From contig NZ_JBHZRJ010000003.1 in NCBI RefSeq assembly GCF_043641555.1, positions 186,001-250,000 on the forward strand: a stretch of 64,000 bases of DNA. Reading direction: 5' to 3'. Shown piece by piece: positions 51,682-61,316 of the stretch. The notes under the pieces are model-generated. The model was not told where the DNA came from, made no database searches, and worked only from the letters and a program-made list of their open reading frames with translations. Both the position numbers and the translations under genes were made by a program. The stretch's first letter is position 1; every line of letters begins with the position of its first letter. The stretch is from Saccharospirillum alexandrii_A. GTDB taxonomy: Bacteria; Pseudomonadota; Gammaproteobacteria; Pseudomonadales; Natronospirillaceae.

Positions 51682-52515
51682 TCAGGGCTCCAGCTCGCCC
51701 AGGTCCTGATACTGCTGCTCTATCTGCTCTATGCGTTGGCGGGTGGCTTCCGGAAAATGCTGCATCATCCCATTGGAGGCATGAGCGATCCAGCTGACCG
51801 GGGCTGCATAGCTCGCAAAGGGGCCCTGGCTTTCAATCGACAATTGAATGTGGGCGGTTAGCTGTGCCTGGGTCGGGAAATCGGGCTCGGTAATCAGTAC
51901 CGTTTGGGCACCGCTGCGCAGCAGGGCTTTAAGCAGCTGTTGAAAGCCCCGGTACCGTCGCCGAAAGCCAAACACGACAACCACGTCTTTCGGGTCGAGC
52001 TGCACCAGGTGTTCAGACAGGGACTGACCTGGCTGCGGGATCAGGCGGGTGTCTGCGCGTAACTGTGTCCACTGGGTGTGGGCGTGAAGCGCCAGCGGGA
52101 AGTTGTTGCGCTGGCCCAGGCAGTACAGCGTTCGTGCGGTAAACAGCAGGTCGATGATGTCGGCACTGTGTTGCAGGCTGGTTTCAGACAACCAGCCCGT
52201 GAGGTTGCTGGTTTCCTGCTGTACGTGATGGTAGAGATCATCGGCCTGTGTGATCGGCCGGGCCAATGGGCTGCCCGGGTTCGGTTGCTGGCGCATGGCT
52301 TCCCGCGCCTGGTTGAAATCATCGTACCCGAGGCGGCGAAACAACCGGCTGACGGTGGCTTTGCTGACGGCGTGAATCTGACTGAGTTCGGTCAGGGAAT
52401 AGGTGGCGGCCAGCCTTGCCTGGGCTGCGACAAACTGGGCAACCCGACGCTCGGCAGCGGGCAATTCGTGCCAGTGGTGCTGGATGCGCTCGGCGAGCAA
52501 TGCAGACTCGGTCAC
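51682..52515 (-). CDS. RpiR/MurR-family transcriptional regulator of purine genes
   Basis: 277 residues. N-terminal HTH_6 domain (about 1-80: LTELSQIHAVSKATVSRLFRRLG) and a C-terminal SIS domain (about 120-260: TARTLYCLGQRNNFPLALHA, PKDVVVVFGFRRRYRG). Such regulators bind phosphorylated sugars or metabolites; the ligand here is unknown and could be an allantoin product. GTG at 52515 opens MTESALLAERIQ. It precedes pucG-allC on the same strand, and matching palindromes lie before both. Confidence 0.88.
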   Translation of the reverse strand: MTESALLAERIQHHWHELPAAERRVAQFVAAQARLAATYSLTELSQIHAVSKATVSRLFRRLGYDDFNQAREAMRQQPNPGSPLARPITQADDLYHHVQQETSNLTGWLSETSLQHSADIIDLLFTARTLYCLGQRNNFPLALHAHTQWTQLRADTRLIPQPGQSLSEHLVQLDPKDVVVVFGFRRRYRGFQQLLKALLRSGAQTVLITEPDFPTQAQLTAHIQLSIESQGPFASYAAPVSWIAHASNGMMQHFPEATRQRIEQIEQQYQDLGELEP

Positions 52516-52546
52516 AGGCCTGTTCCGGAATGGTTAAAACACTATT

Positions 52547-52560
52547 GAAACATGCGTTTC
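52547..52560. promoter_or_regulatory. Operator upstream of the RpiR regulator gene
   Basis: GAAACATGCGTTTC, a near-palindrome that shares GAAACAT and GTTTC with the pucG operators. Position 32 bp before the GTG start suggests autoregulation. Confidence 0.65.
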
Positions 52561-52603
52561 ATTCCGGTGCCAGCCTGGGACATGAGTGGCGGTTTCTCGG
52601 GGC

Positions 52604-54598
52604 TTACTGATCGGAGACTTCCATCCGGTTTTTGCCGGTGGTCTTGGCTTTGTACATCGCCAGGTCAGCCGCCTGATATAGGGTGCTGAAGTCGTCACCC
52701 TGTTCCGGATAGAGCGCCACCCCCAGCGAACAGCTGCAATGGAGTTGGGTGCCGTCCCAGTCGATGGGTTTTTGCAGTTGCTGATGGACCTTGCTGGCAA
52801 CCAGTGACGCCTCTTCGGCGTCGTCCAGAGCGGCGAGAATAATGAATTCATCGCCGCCGAGCCGGGCCACTGTATCGCTCTGGCGAACGGTTTGGGTGAG
52901 CCGACTGGCTATGGCACGCAGCAGGGCGTCGCCAGCCGGGTGGCCGTGGCGGTCGTTAATGTCTTTGAAGTCATCGAGGTCGATGACAATAACGGCAACA
53001 CGGCCATTGCTCCGGTTGGCCTGAAAGTTCAGTTGGCGGAAACGGTCTTCCAGCAACAGGCGGTTGGGCAATTGCGTCAGGGAGTCGTGAAAGGCCATGC
53101 GCTGAAACTCGTCCCGGTCTTGCTCCAGGCTTTGCTGGCGGTTTTTAAACTCGGTAATGTCCTGCACGGCGCCGACCACATAGGTAACGCCCTGGGTATC
53201 TATAGCTGGCTGGGCGGTAATGCGCAGCCAGCGGGGCGGTTCGAACCCATCGAGCGGGATTTCCAGGTCGGAGGCAAGGCCGCCGTCCAGTGTATGCCCG
53301 ATCTGCTCGAATAATTGCTGTTGCGACTCTTCGCTGAATAATTTCTGAATGTTGGTCAGGCTGGTGTTGAAGGTGCGGGGGATCGCCAGTATCCGGAACG
53401 ACTCGTCTGTGAGGGTGAACTGATACGTTTGGGCATTGTATTCCCAGCCGCCGACACGCGCCATGCGGTTGGTTTGCTCAAGCATGTTCTGGCTGTGTTC
53501 CAGCGCATTCAGCACGCGCTTGTAAGCGCGAATATCGCGGATAATAACCCAACTGCCCGAAATGCTGCCGTCCCGGTCGCGAACAGCTGTCGCTCTGATG
53601 GATACGGGAATGATGGTGCCATCCCGGTGCAGCAGCTCTTTTTCGAACACATCGGAATAGCCGCGTTCCTCAACCTGTTGCGCAATCTCTGTGTCGATGT
53701 CTTCCCAGCCCGGTGGCGTCATTTCATGGAAAGTCAGTTGGCTCAGCTCACTCTGGGTGTAACCGGTCATGGTCAGGTAGGCGTTATTGGCAAACTGCAG
53801 CTGGTGATCGGGTGTCCACAGGCCGATGGCGTCCATGCTGGTGCGAAACAAAGATCTGAAACGACGCTCGCTGTTGGCCAGGCTTTCGATCAGCTGGTTT
53901 CGCATGGAGACATCGCGACTGACAGACCAGACGCCGAGTGGTTCGCCCTGATCGTCGCGCACCAGGGCCAGCCGTATAGACATGTCGACCGGGGTGCCAT
54001 CCGGTCGCAAAAACCGTTTGTCATACACTTCGCTGACGTTGTTGCTCAGCAATTGCTCGCGGATGCGGCTTTCCTCGAGGCTGACAAAATTTTCCGGTGT
54101 GAATTCACGATAATTGTGGCCGATAACGTCCATTACACTGCGGTCAAGCATCGACAGAAAGGCGGGGTTGGCCAGCAGAATGGTACCGTCGAGCAGGCTG
54201 TAGGCAATGCTGTCCTGACTGCTGTCGAACAGGGTTTGCAGGGGTAAATCCGGATCCCGCGTATCGGTGGCAGGCAGCAGGCTGACCCAGAAGTGCCGGG
54301 CTGAAGCGGCTTTGATGGGTTGAAAGGTTGCCTTTACCGGGGTGGTCTTGTCGTTGGGGAGAAACAGCGTGAGCGAGCGCACGGTCCGGTTGCTCATCTG
54401 GCTCAGGTGAGCCGGCAGAACATCGGGTAACCAGGATGACAGGGTGGTTTCAGTCAGGCGAGACGAATCAGTCGCCAGCCAGTTGATCATGGCCTGGTTG
54501 GACTTGAGAATAAGACCCTGACTGTCACAAAGCCATTGAGCAGTACTGCTTTGCTCAAAAGCCGAGGCCAACAGCGACGCTACCAGATCCTGATCCAC
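52604..54598 (-). CDS. PAS-PAS-PAS-GGDEF diguanylate cyclase
   Basis: 664 residues, soluble. PAS-like regions near 10-110, 125-240, 245-360 and perhaps 380-480 (DSSQDSIAYSLLDGTILLAN, SMDAIGLWTPDHQLQFANN). The GGDEF domain has HDSLTQLPNRLLLEDRF and RLGGDEFIIL, all catalytic residues present; an upstream RxxD inhibitory site is not evident. It should make c-di-GMP. It stands alone downstream of secB, with no partner gene. Confidence 0.92.
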   Translation of the reverse strand: MDQDLVASLLASAFEQSSTAQWLCDSQGLILKSNQAMINWLATDSSRLTETTLSSWLPDVLPAHLSQMSNRTVRSLTLFLPNDKTTPVKATFQPIKAASARHFWVSLLPATDTRDPDLPLQTLFDSSQDSIAYSLLDGTILLANPAFLSMLDRSVMDVIGHNYREFTPENFVSLEESRIREQLLSNNVSEVYDKRFLRPDGTPVDMSIRLALVRDDQGEPLGVWSVSRDVSMRNQLIESLANSERRFRSLFRTSMDAIGLWTPDHQLQFANNAYLTMTGYTQSELSQLTFHEMTPPGWEDIDTEIAQQVEERGYSDVFEKELLHRDGTIIPVSIRATAVRDRDGSISGSWVIIRDIRAYKRVLNALEHSQNMLEQTNRMARVGGWEYNAQTYQFTLTDESFRILAIPRTFNTSLTNIQKLFSEESQQQLFEQIGHTLDGGLASDLEIPLDGFEPPRWLRITAQPAIDTQGVTYVVGAVQDITEFKNRQQSLEQDRDEFQRMAFHDSLTQLPNRLLLEDRFRQLNFQANRSNGRVAVIVIDLDDFKDINDRHGHPAGDALLRAIASRLTQTVRQSDTVARLGGDEFIILAALDDAEEASLVASKVHQQLQKPIDWDGTQLHCSCSLGVALYPEQGDDFSTLYQAADLAMYKAKTTGKNRMEVSDQ

Positions 54599-54728
54599 AG
54601 GATGCCCCCACCGTCATAAACCATGATGTCAGACTGGCACCTTACTAGAGCCGGATGTTGATCGCCAGTGCTTAAGAGGGCTGGGCCGGATTCTGTGGTT
54701 GAATTCGACCCTGCCTAACCGGGTGTGC

Positions 54729-55187
54729 TTAGTTGGTTGCCGGTTGCTCGGCGGTCTCGTCTTTACCTTTCTTGTTTTGCAGGTAAAGCGCGTCAAAGTT
54801 GACCGGTGCCAGCATCAGTGCCGGGAAGCTGCCTTTGGTGACGGCAGTATCAACTGCTTCGCGGGCGTACGGGAACAGAACGGATGGGCAGTAGGCGCCA
54901 ATCATCTGGTCGCGGGTTTCATCCGGAAAACCGGAGACGGTAAATACACCGGCTTGTTGAACTTCAGTCAAAAAGGCAGTTTTCTCGCCAATCTTGGCTT
55001 CAACAGTGATGATTAGCACAACTTCGACGACATTTTCGTCCAGTGTGCGCGTGCGGGTGTTCAGGTCCAGTTTGATCTGAGGTTTCCATTCTTCGCGAAA
55101 AATGGCGGGCGCATTGGGCGACTCAAACGAAACGTCGCGGGTGTAAATGCGCTGGATGGCAAACTGGGGTTTTTGTTGTTCGGTCAT
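54729..55187 (-). CDS. secB: Protein-export chaperone SecB
   Basis: Cytoplasmic chaperone that keeps preproteins unfolded and hands them to SecA. 152 residues. FAIQRIYTRDVSFESPNAP and GAYCPSVLFPYAREAVDTAV and GSFPALMLAPVNFDALY are standard. It follows grxC and the rhodanese gene in the same direction, the usual gammaproteobacterial order. Confidence 0.96.
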   Translation of the reverse strand: MTEQQKPQFAIQRIYTRDVSFESPNAPAIFREEWKPQIKLDLNTRTRTLDENVVEVVLIITVEAKIGEKTAFLTEVQQAGVFTVSGFPDETRDQMIGAYCPSVLFPYAREAVDTAVTKGSFPALMLAPVNFDALYLQNKKGKDETAEQPATN

Positions 55188-55293
55188 GGGGACTCCAAAA
55201 AAATCCGTTTTTCATTAATAGTAGGGGTGAAAATTGGCGCGGGTGGTGGATTGGTAACCTCGCATCACCCGGCCTGGCTGGCCTGTGCTAACC

Positions 55294-55563
55294 CTAGCTG
55301 GCCTCTGCTAACAGTGCATCGAGCCGACCCGCACGTTCCAGGGCATACAACTCATCGCAACCACCGATGTGGTGCTCGCCCACCCAGATCTGTGGCACGG
55401 TGCGCTGGCCACTGCGTTGCATCATTTCCTGACGCAGTTCCGGCTGACCATCAACGCTTATCTCGTGATAGGCGCTGCCCTTGTGATCCAGCAATTGCTT
55501 GGCGCGCACGCAAAACGGGCACCAGGCGGTGGTATAGAGCGTAACAGGCGAAACACTGGACAT
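55294..55563 (-). CDS. grxC: Glutaredoxin 3
   Basis: 89 residues. Redox site WCPFC in TTAWCPFCVRAKQLLDHKG (the usual CPYC with Phe), and TVPQIWVGEHHIGGCDELY for glutathione binding. Part of rhodanese-grxC-secB. Confidence 0.95.
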   Translation of the reverse strand: MSSVSPVTLYTTAWCPFCVRAKQLLDHKGSAYHEISVDGQPELRQEMMQRSGQRTVPQIWVGEHHIGGCDELYALERAGRLDALLAEAS

Positions 55564-55581
55564 GGTCAGAAGACTCCGTAT

Positions 55582-56001
55582 TCAGGACTTAACCAGCGGC
55601 ATGCTGCTGTTTTGCCATTCCATAATGCCGCCCCGTAATTTATGCAACTGGGTAAAGCCGGCTTTAGCCAACAGGGCACCACTGGCGCCGGATGACGTAC
55701 CGGTTTTGCATACGACGATGATGGGGGTGTCTTTATAGGCTTCAAGTTCGGAAAGCCGACGCTCCACATCGCGGGCCGGGATGTTAATGGCATTGGGTAG
55801 GTGGCCCTTGCGAAAATCGTCTTTCGAGCGCACATCCAGTACTTTCGCATCCTGGGTGTTGATCAGCAGGGTGGCCTGTTGCGGTGAGACCGCCGAACCA
55901 CCCTTGCTCCCTTCGGTCACAATCAGCAGGACCAGCAGGGCAACCCAGATGGACGCCAGGATCCAGTGATTGATAACGAATTCAAAAATTTGCTCCAACA
56001 T
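55582..56001 (-). CDS. Membrane-anchored rhodanese-like protein (YibN-type)
   Basis: 139 residues. An N-terminal transmembrane helix (INHWILASIWVALLVLLIVT) then one rhodanese domain (KVLDVRSKDDFRKGHLPNAI, active-site Cys in VVCKTGTSSGASG). ATG 56001 is chosen; an upstream ATG at 56049 adds an unlikely leader. Matches YibN of the grxC-secB cluster. Divergent from gpmI. Confidence 0.88.
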   Translation of the reverse strand: MLEQIFEFVINHWILASIWVALLVLLIVTEGSKGGSAVSPQQATLLINTQDAKVLDVRSKDDFRKGHLPNAINIPARDVERRLSELEAYKDTPIIVVCKTGTSSGASGALLAKAGFTQLHKLRGGIMEWQNSSMPLVKS

Positions 56002-56197
56002 GATTCGGGCTCTGCAGTTCGATGAAAAAGTGAGCGCGGCAGTATACACCAGCGCCCGGACATGCCTATAGAGGAGGCCGGTTTTTTCATGGCAACGGAT
56101 TATCAGCCCGATTCACCAAAATATTCGCCAGACGCCTGGTGAGCCAGTACACTTACCGAATTGTAATTTTCCTACATTTTAATCGGGAGGTTGAATC

Positions 56198-57748
56198 ATG
56201 GCACCTGCTAAACCGGCAGTCCTGTTGATCCTGGATGGCTTCGGGTACAGCGAAACGTCCGCATCGAATGCGATTGAAAAGGCCAACGCGCCGACCTGGA
56301 AGCGGTTGTGGAATGACTACCCCCACAGTCTGATTCATACCTCGGGCATGGATGTTGGCCTGCCCGACGGGCAAATGGGTAACTCCGAAGTAGGCCACAT
56401 GAACCTGGGCAGCGGGCGCATTGTGTACCAGCAACTGACCCGGGTAACCAAGGCCATTGAAGACGGTGACTTCTTCGAGAATCCGGCTCTGACCAGCGCC
56501 GTTGACAGCGCGGTCCAGGAAAGTAAAGCGGTTCACTTACTGGGACTGTTGTCGCCCGGTGGCGTTCATGCCCATGAAGACCATTTTCACGCCATGGTCG
56601 ACCTTGCCGTCAAGCGCGGTGCCAAGCAGGTGTATGTGCATGCGTTTCTGGATGGTCGGGATACCCCGCCTCGCTCGGCTCTGGCTTCGATTGAAGCGTT
56701 GGAAGCCAAGCTGGAAAAACTGGGCGTAGGTGGCATTGTTTCGATGATCGGCCGGTACTACGCGATGGACCGTGATAACCGTTGGGAGCGGGTTCAGGCG
56801 GCCTACGACCTGCTGACCCGGGGCAGCGCCGACATTGTCGCTTCCACGCCAATGGATGCGCTGCATGCGGCTTACGAGCAGGATAAGGACGACGAATTTT
56901 GTCCCGCCACCTCGATCAGAGCTGATGGCACTTCGCCGGTAACCCTGCAGGATGGCGATGCCGTCATCTTCATGAACTTTCGTCCGGACCGGGCGCGTGA
57001 ACTGACCCGCGCCTTCACTGACGATAACCTCGACAGCACGCTCGACCGCTCGGTACGCCCGGCACTGGCAACCTTTACCACCCTGACCGAATACGCCGGT
57101 GACATCGATGCACCGGTGGCCTACCCACCGGAGAATCTGGTGAATACCCTGGGCGAGGTCATGGAGCAGCAGGGCAAGAACCAGTTGCGCATCGCCGAGA
57201 CTGAAAAATACGCGCACGTGACCTTTTTCTTCAGCGGCGGTCGTGAAGATGAGTACCGGGGTGAAGATCGGATTCTGGTGCCGTCGCCTAAAGTGGCCAC
57301 CTACGATTTGCAACCTGAAATGAGTGCACCCGAGGTGACCGACCGGCTGGTAGAAGCGATTGAATCGGGCAAATACGACCTGGTGATCTGTAACTACGCC
57401 AATGGCGATATGGTAGGCCATACCGGCAAGATGGAGGCGGCCATTAAGGCGGTCGAGGCGTTGGATGTCGCGCTGGAGCGGGTTACGGCGGCTGCTCTCA
57501 AGGTGGGCGGCGAGTGCCTCATTACCGCTGATCACGGTAATGTTGAACTGATGGTCGATCCCCAAACCGGGGGCGCTGTCACAAGTCACACCATTTTCCC
57601 GGTTCCCCTGGTGTTTGTCAGTAACCAGACCGACGGGGTGAGCCTGAAAGAAGGGCGCCTGGCCGATATTGCACCAACGCTGCTGACCATGATGCAGCTG
57701 GATATTCCGGCGGAAATGACCGGTGCCAGTCTGATTCAGCGCGGTTAA
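56198..57748 (+). CDS. gpmI: 2,3-bisphosphoglycerate-independent phosphoglycerate mutase
   Basis: 516 residues, alkaline-phosphatase-like fold with two Mn ions. The nucleophile Ser is in QMGNSEVGHMNLGSGR; ILDGFGY near the N-terminus and ITADHGNVE near the C-terminus carry metal ligands. GGGAGG lies nine bases before the ATG. Heads gpmI-envC-ctpA-yibQ. Confidence 0.97.
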   Translation: MAPAKPAVLLILDGFGYSETSASNAIEKANAPTWKRLWNDYPHSLIHTSGMDVGLPDGQMGNSEVGHMNLGSGRIVYQQLTRVTKAIEDGDFFENPALTSAVDSAVQESKAVHLLGLLSPGGVHAHEDHFHAMVDLAVKRGAKQVYVHAFLDGRDTPPRSALASIEALEAKLEKLGVGGIVSMIGRYYAMDRDNRWERVQAAYDLLTRGSADIVASTPMDALHAAYEQDKDDEFCPATSIRADGTSPVTLQDGDAVIFMNFRPDRARELTRAFTDDNLDSTLDRSVRPALATFTTLTEYAGDIDAPVAYPPENLVNTLGEVMEQQGKNQLRIAETEKYAHVTFFFSGGREDEYRGEDRILVPSPKVATYDLQPEMSAPEVTDRLVEAIESGKYDLVICNYANGDMVGHTGKMEAAIKAVEALDVALERVTAAALKVGGECLITADHGNVELMVDPQTGGAVTSHTIFPVPLVFVSNQTDGVSLKEGRLADIAPTLLTMMQLDIPAEMTGASLIQRG

Positions 57749-57758
57749 AACCTGACTT

Positions 57759-57795
57759 TGTTAGCAGCCAGCCGCTACCGGGCCGGCTGCTAACA
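57759..57795. terminator. Stem-loop between gpmI and envC
   Basis: TGTTAGCAGCC and GGCTGCTAACA are perfect 11-bp arms with a 15-base loop. No T run on the + strand, so this may be an mRNA stabiliser or partial terminator. Confidence 0.45.
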
Positions 57796-57891
57796 GGCGT
57801 AAAGACAACGAAATGAGTGAGCCGCGCCTGCGGCGCCACTTTAAACGAGCCACCGCATGCGGTAGCCTGCCCCTCAGACACCGCCCCCGGT

Positions 57892-59094
57892 ATGGATGGG
57901 GCCCACCCCAACCTGAATGAGTTCGCCGAATCTGTGTTTCAACTGACTGCGTTTCAACGCACCTTGCTCTGGCTTTTACTCTGCAGTCTGGTGGGCTTTT
58001 CGGTTGCCGAAGATGATCTCAGCTTGCGCGAGCAGGATTTGGAACAACTGCAATCCCAGATTGGTGATTTGCAGCAGCAGCTAAGTCGAAACCGTGAAGA
58101 GGTATCGGAGCAGCGCCAGGCACTGGAGCAAACTGAGCGGCGTCTTGGCGAGCTGAACCGGCAATTGAATGATCTGGCCGGGCGTTTGAGCCAGGCGGTC
58201 AGTCGGCGCACCGAGTTGGAGGCCGAGCAGAGCCAGCTGGAACAACAGCTGGATGATCAACGGGACGCCATGGCTGAGATTTTACGTCTCGCCTACAAGC
58301 AGAATAACCAGCCGCTGATCAAACTGCTGTTGTCTGGTGAGCGGCCCGAAGATCTGGCCCGGCAGATGCAATATTTTGCGATTCTGAACCGGCAACAGAA
58401 CGCGCAATTGCAACAGTGGATTGAACAGTCCAATCGATTGAACGTGGTCATTCAGGAACAGACCCGGCTGGCAGAACAGCTACGCCGCGACCGGGATGAA
58501 TTGGCGCAAGCGCAGGCGGAAGCGGCAACGCAAAAGAACCGGCGGGCGCAAATCCTGGTTAATTTGCAGGCTGAAGCGGAGCAAACTGAGCAGTCGCTGG
58601 AGCGCAAGCAGGAAGAGCAAACTCAGCTGACGCAATTAATAGAGCGGATGCAGGCGGAACTGACGGACATGAATCTGGAGTTTCCGGCCGATATCGACAT
58701 GGGCGATGTCAGAGGCAGTCTGCCCTGGCCGCTGGAGGGCACGCTGCGGGCCCGGTACGACACAGCGCAAGATAACTCGGGTTTGAAATGGCAGGGCTGG
58801 TGGCTGGCAGCAGACACCGGTACCGATGTAAATGCGGTGCACCATGGCCGCGTGGTGTTTTCCGACTGGTTGAATGGCTTTGGTCTGCTGGTCATTCTCG
58901 ACCACGGCGATGGGCTGATGACCTTGTATGGTCGGAACCAGACGTTGCTGCGTACCGTAGGCGAGTGGGTGGAAGCCGGAGACACACTGGCAGAAGCCGG
59001 AGCCTCGGGTGGATTTGACGAAAGTGGCCTGTATTTTGAAGTGCGTCGCAATGGCCGACCTGAAAATCCGGCCAATTGGCTGGAAAAACGCTAG
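57892..59094 (+). CDS. envC: Murein hydrolase activator EnvC (LytM domain)
   Basis: About 400 residues. Signal peptide region RTLLWLLLCSLVGFSVAEDD, a long coiled coil (about 40-280, rich in Gln/Glu/Leu), then a C-terminal LytM/M23 domain (DTGTDVNAVHHGRVVFSDW, LDHGDGLMTLYGRNQTL). Zinc ligands are incomplete, as in EnvC, which activates AmiA/AmiB at the septum instead of cleaving murein. The start is uncertain: ATG 57892 has no good Shine-Dalgarno, and GTG 57934 lies nearer the signal peptide. Confidence 0.9.
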   Translation: MDGAHPNLNEFAESVFQLTAFQRTLLWLLLCSLVGFSVAEDDLSLREQDLEQLQSQIGDLQQQLSRNREEVSEQRQALEQTERRLGELNRQLNDLAGRLSQAVSRRTELEAEQSQLEQQLDDQRDAMAEILRLAYKQNNQPLIKLLLSGERPEDLARQMQYFAILNRQQNAQLQQWIEQSNRLNVVIQEQTRLAEQLRRDRDELAQAQAEAATQKNRRAQILVNLQAEAEQTEQSLERKQEEQTQLTQLIERMQAELTDMNLEFPADIDMGDVRGSLPWPLEGTLRARYDTAQDNSGLKWQGWWLAADTGTDVNAVHHGRVVFSDWLNGFGLLVILDHGDGLMTLYGRNQTLLRTVGEWVEAGDTLAEAGASGGFDESGLYFEVRRNGRPENPANWLEKR

Positions 59095-59194
59095 ACTTAC
59101 AGCTTGGGTCCCAGGGCATTAATGAGATAGACCAGTGTTCATGACCAGGCAAACCAATAGAGTACAACCCAACACAGATGTGAAAGGAACCGTT

Positions 59195-60508
59195 ATGAAG
59201 TTGATCCGCAGTCCCTGGTTGAGCGCGATTACCGCCCTGGTCGTTGGCGTTTCCATCGGTATCGCGAGCAGCGTTCATGCCGAGCGGGTGGAAACACGCC
59301 TCCCGGTCGACGACGTTCGAATGTTCTCGCAGGTTCTGGAGCGCATCAAACAGGCTTACGTTGAAGATGTTGAAGACAGCGAACTGATCGAAAACGCCAT
59401 CGAAGGCATGTTGTCGGGCCTAGACCCGCATTCCGACTACCTGACCCCCGAAGACTTTGAAGACCTGCGCGAAAGCACTCGCGGCGAGTTTGGCGGTCTG
59501 GGTATTGAGATCTCGCTCGACGAGACGGGCTTTGTGCGCGTTGTGGCCCCCATCGACGATACGCCGGCCTACCGTGCTGGCATGCAATCCGGCGACCTGA
59601 TCACCCTGATTGATGACACACCGGTTAAAGGCATGACCATTAGCGATGCCGTTAACCTGATGCGCGGACGCCCGGGCACCGATGTCACCCTCACCGTCGC
59701 CCGTGAAGGCGAAAACCAGCCGCTGGAATTCGAAATTACCCGCGACATTATTCAAGTCACCAGCATTCGCAACCGGATGATTGAACCGGGCGTTGGTTAT
59801 GTCCGGATATCCCAGTTCCAGGAACGTACTGGTCGCGATTTTGTCGAAGCCATGGAGTCCCTGCGTGACGAAAACGAAGGCGCGCTCGACGGTCTGGTAC
59901 TCGATTTACGCAATAACCCGGGTGGCGTGTTGCAGGCGTCAGTCGATGTCGTCGATGCCCTGATCAGCCAGGGTCTGATTGTCTACACCGAAGGCCGGCT
60001 GCCTAATTCGGCCAGCGAGTTTGAAGCCAATTCAGACGACCCGAGCGATGGCGTGAACCTGGTGGTGTTAATTAACGGTGGGTCTGCATCGGCCTCGGAA
60101 ATTGTAGCCGGTGCCGTACAGGATCATCGCCGCGGCGTGATCATGGGTACCCGCAGCTTTGGCAAAGGGTCGGTTCAAACGATTTTACCGCTGAATGACA
60201 ACCATGCGATCAAACTGACGACGGCCCGGTATTTCACACCCAATGGCCGCTCCATTCAGGCGCAGGGTATTGAGCCGGATATTATCGTCAACCCCGGTAA
60301 GCTGACCCAGGAAAACGGTAATCCCTATTACTCTGAAGCCAATCTTGCCGGTCATTTGCTCGGTGAGAATGAAGAGGCTGGCGACGAAGAGGCCGAAGAA
60401 TCAACAGAGGCGGATAGTGGGGCAGGCAATGACCTCATTAACGACTACCAGTTGTACCAGGCCGTGACGTTATTGAAAGGCATGCGCGTCCTGAATGCCT
60501 CGCGTTAA
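59195..60508 (+). CDS. ctpA: C-terminal processing peptidase (S41 family)
   Basis: 437 residues. Signal peptide LSAITALVVGVSIGIASSVHA, PDZ domain about 95-180 (GGLGIEISLDETGFV), protease core with catalytic Ser in GGSASASEIVAGA and Lys in RSFGKGSVQT. Periplasmic; likely partner of a TPR lipoprotein not in the window. AAGGAACC before ATG 59195 decides the start over 59135. A Glu-rich stretch (EENEEAGDEEAEES) near the C-terminus is odd but common in this group. Confidence 0.94.
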   Translation: MKLIRSPWLSAITALVVGVSIGIASSVHAERVETRLPVDDVRMFSQVLERIKQAYVEDVEDSELIENAIEGMLSGLDPHSDYLTPEDFEDLRESTRGEFGGLGIEISLDETGFVRVVAPIDDTPAYRAGMQSGDLITLIDDTPVKGMTISDAVNLMRGRPGTDVTLTVAREGENQPLEFEITRDIIQVTSIRNRMIEPGVGYVRISQFQERTGRDFVEAMESLRDENEGALDGLVLDLRNNPGGVLQASVDVVDALISQGLIVYTEGRLPNSASEFEANSDDPSDGVNLVVLINGGSASASEIVAGAVQDHRRGVIMGTRSFGKGSVQTILPLNDNHAIKLTTARYFTPNGRSIQAQGIEPDIIVNPGKLTQENGNPYYSEANLAGHLLGENEEAGDEEAEESTEADSGAGNDLINDYQLYQAVTLLKGMRVLNASR

Positions 60509-61316
60509 CTCGATGGGGCGCCAGGCTCTGCGTTTGAGTCTGTGCGCCTTGCTCACGCTTGTCACAGGCATCGCTTCCGCCACGGACCGCAGCAAAGTGG
60601 CCGTGGTGGTCGATGACCTGGGTAACCAGTGGCAGTCAGGTCTGGCTGCCATTCAGATTCCCTTTATTCAAACCATCGCCATCATGCCGGGGTTGCCCTA
60701 TACCATTCCCTTGGCAGAGTCGACGGTGGACGCCGGGAAAACGGTGATTGTGCATGCTCCCATGTCCAATGAGAGCAATTTTCCGCTGGGCCCCCTGGGG
60801 CTGACCCGGGACGATGGCGACCAGCAATTGCTGGCCAACCTCTCGATGGGCATGGACGCCGTGCCCTTCGCGGAGGGGCTCAGCAACCACATGGGCAGCC
60901 GGTTAACGCGGGATGCCGAGGCCATGGGCTGGGTGATGACCGAATTGCTGGCGCGTGACTGGTTCTATTTCGACAGTGTAACGGTGTCCAACACCCAGGG
61001 CTGGCGTATGGCCGAGCAGATGGGCGTACCCTGGAACCGGCGCCAGGTATTTCTGGACCACGAACCCACACCTGCATTTATTGAGCAACAGTGGCAACTG
61101 GCTCTTGATATGGCGCGTCTGAACGGGTCGGTCACGGTCATTTGTCACCCCTATCCGGAAACGCTGGCCTTTTTTGAAAGTCTAGACCCGGGCGACTATC
61201 CGGATATCGACTGGGTATCGATCAAAGACTTACTGCACCAACCCAAGCGTCACCGACCAGAATGGCGTCCGCACAGCATTCCGAAAGGCGCCTATTCAAG
61301 GCGCCACGCCGGATAA
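60495..61316 (+). CDS. yibQ: Divergent polysaccharide deacetylase family protein (YibQ)
   Basis: 273 residues, secreted or periplasmic (LCALLTLVTGIASA). VAVVVDDLGNQWQSGLAA, TIAIMPGLPYT, VIVHAPMSN and DGLSNHMGSRLT-type GLSNHMGSRLT are hallmarks of this family, which is always near envC/gpmI. Activity is unknown. It overlaps ctpA by 14 bases; ATG 60513 is an alternative start. Confidence 0.9.
   Translation: MPRVNSMGRQALRLSLCALLTLVTGIASATDRSKVAVVVDDLGNQWQSGLAAIQIPFIQTIAIMPGLPYTIPLAESTVDAGKTVIVHAPMSNESNFPLGPLGLTRDDGDQQLLANLSMGMDAVPFAEGLSNHMGSRLTRDAEAMGWVMTELLARDWFYFDSVTVSNTQGWRMAEQMGVPWNRRQVFLDHEPTPAFIEQQWQLALDMARLNGSVTVICHPYPETLAFFESLDPGDYPDIDWVSIKDLLHQPKRHRPEWRPHSIPKGAYSRRHAG

Noticed and set aside
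53222..53240. GGTTCGAACCC-like T-loop sequence suggesting a tRNA
   Set aside because: It lies inside the PAS-GGDEF coding sequence and no acceptor stem or anticodon arm can be formed around it.
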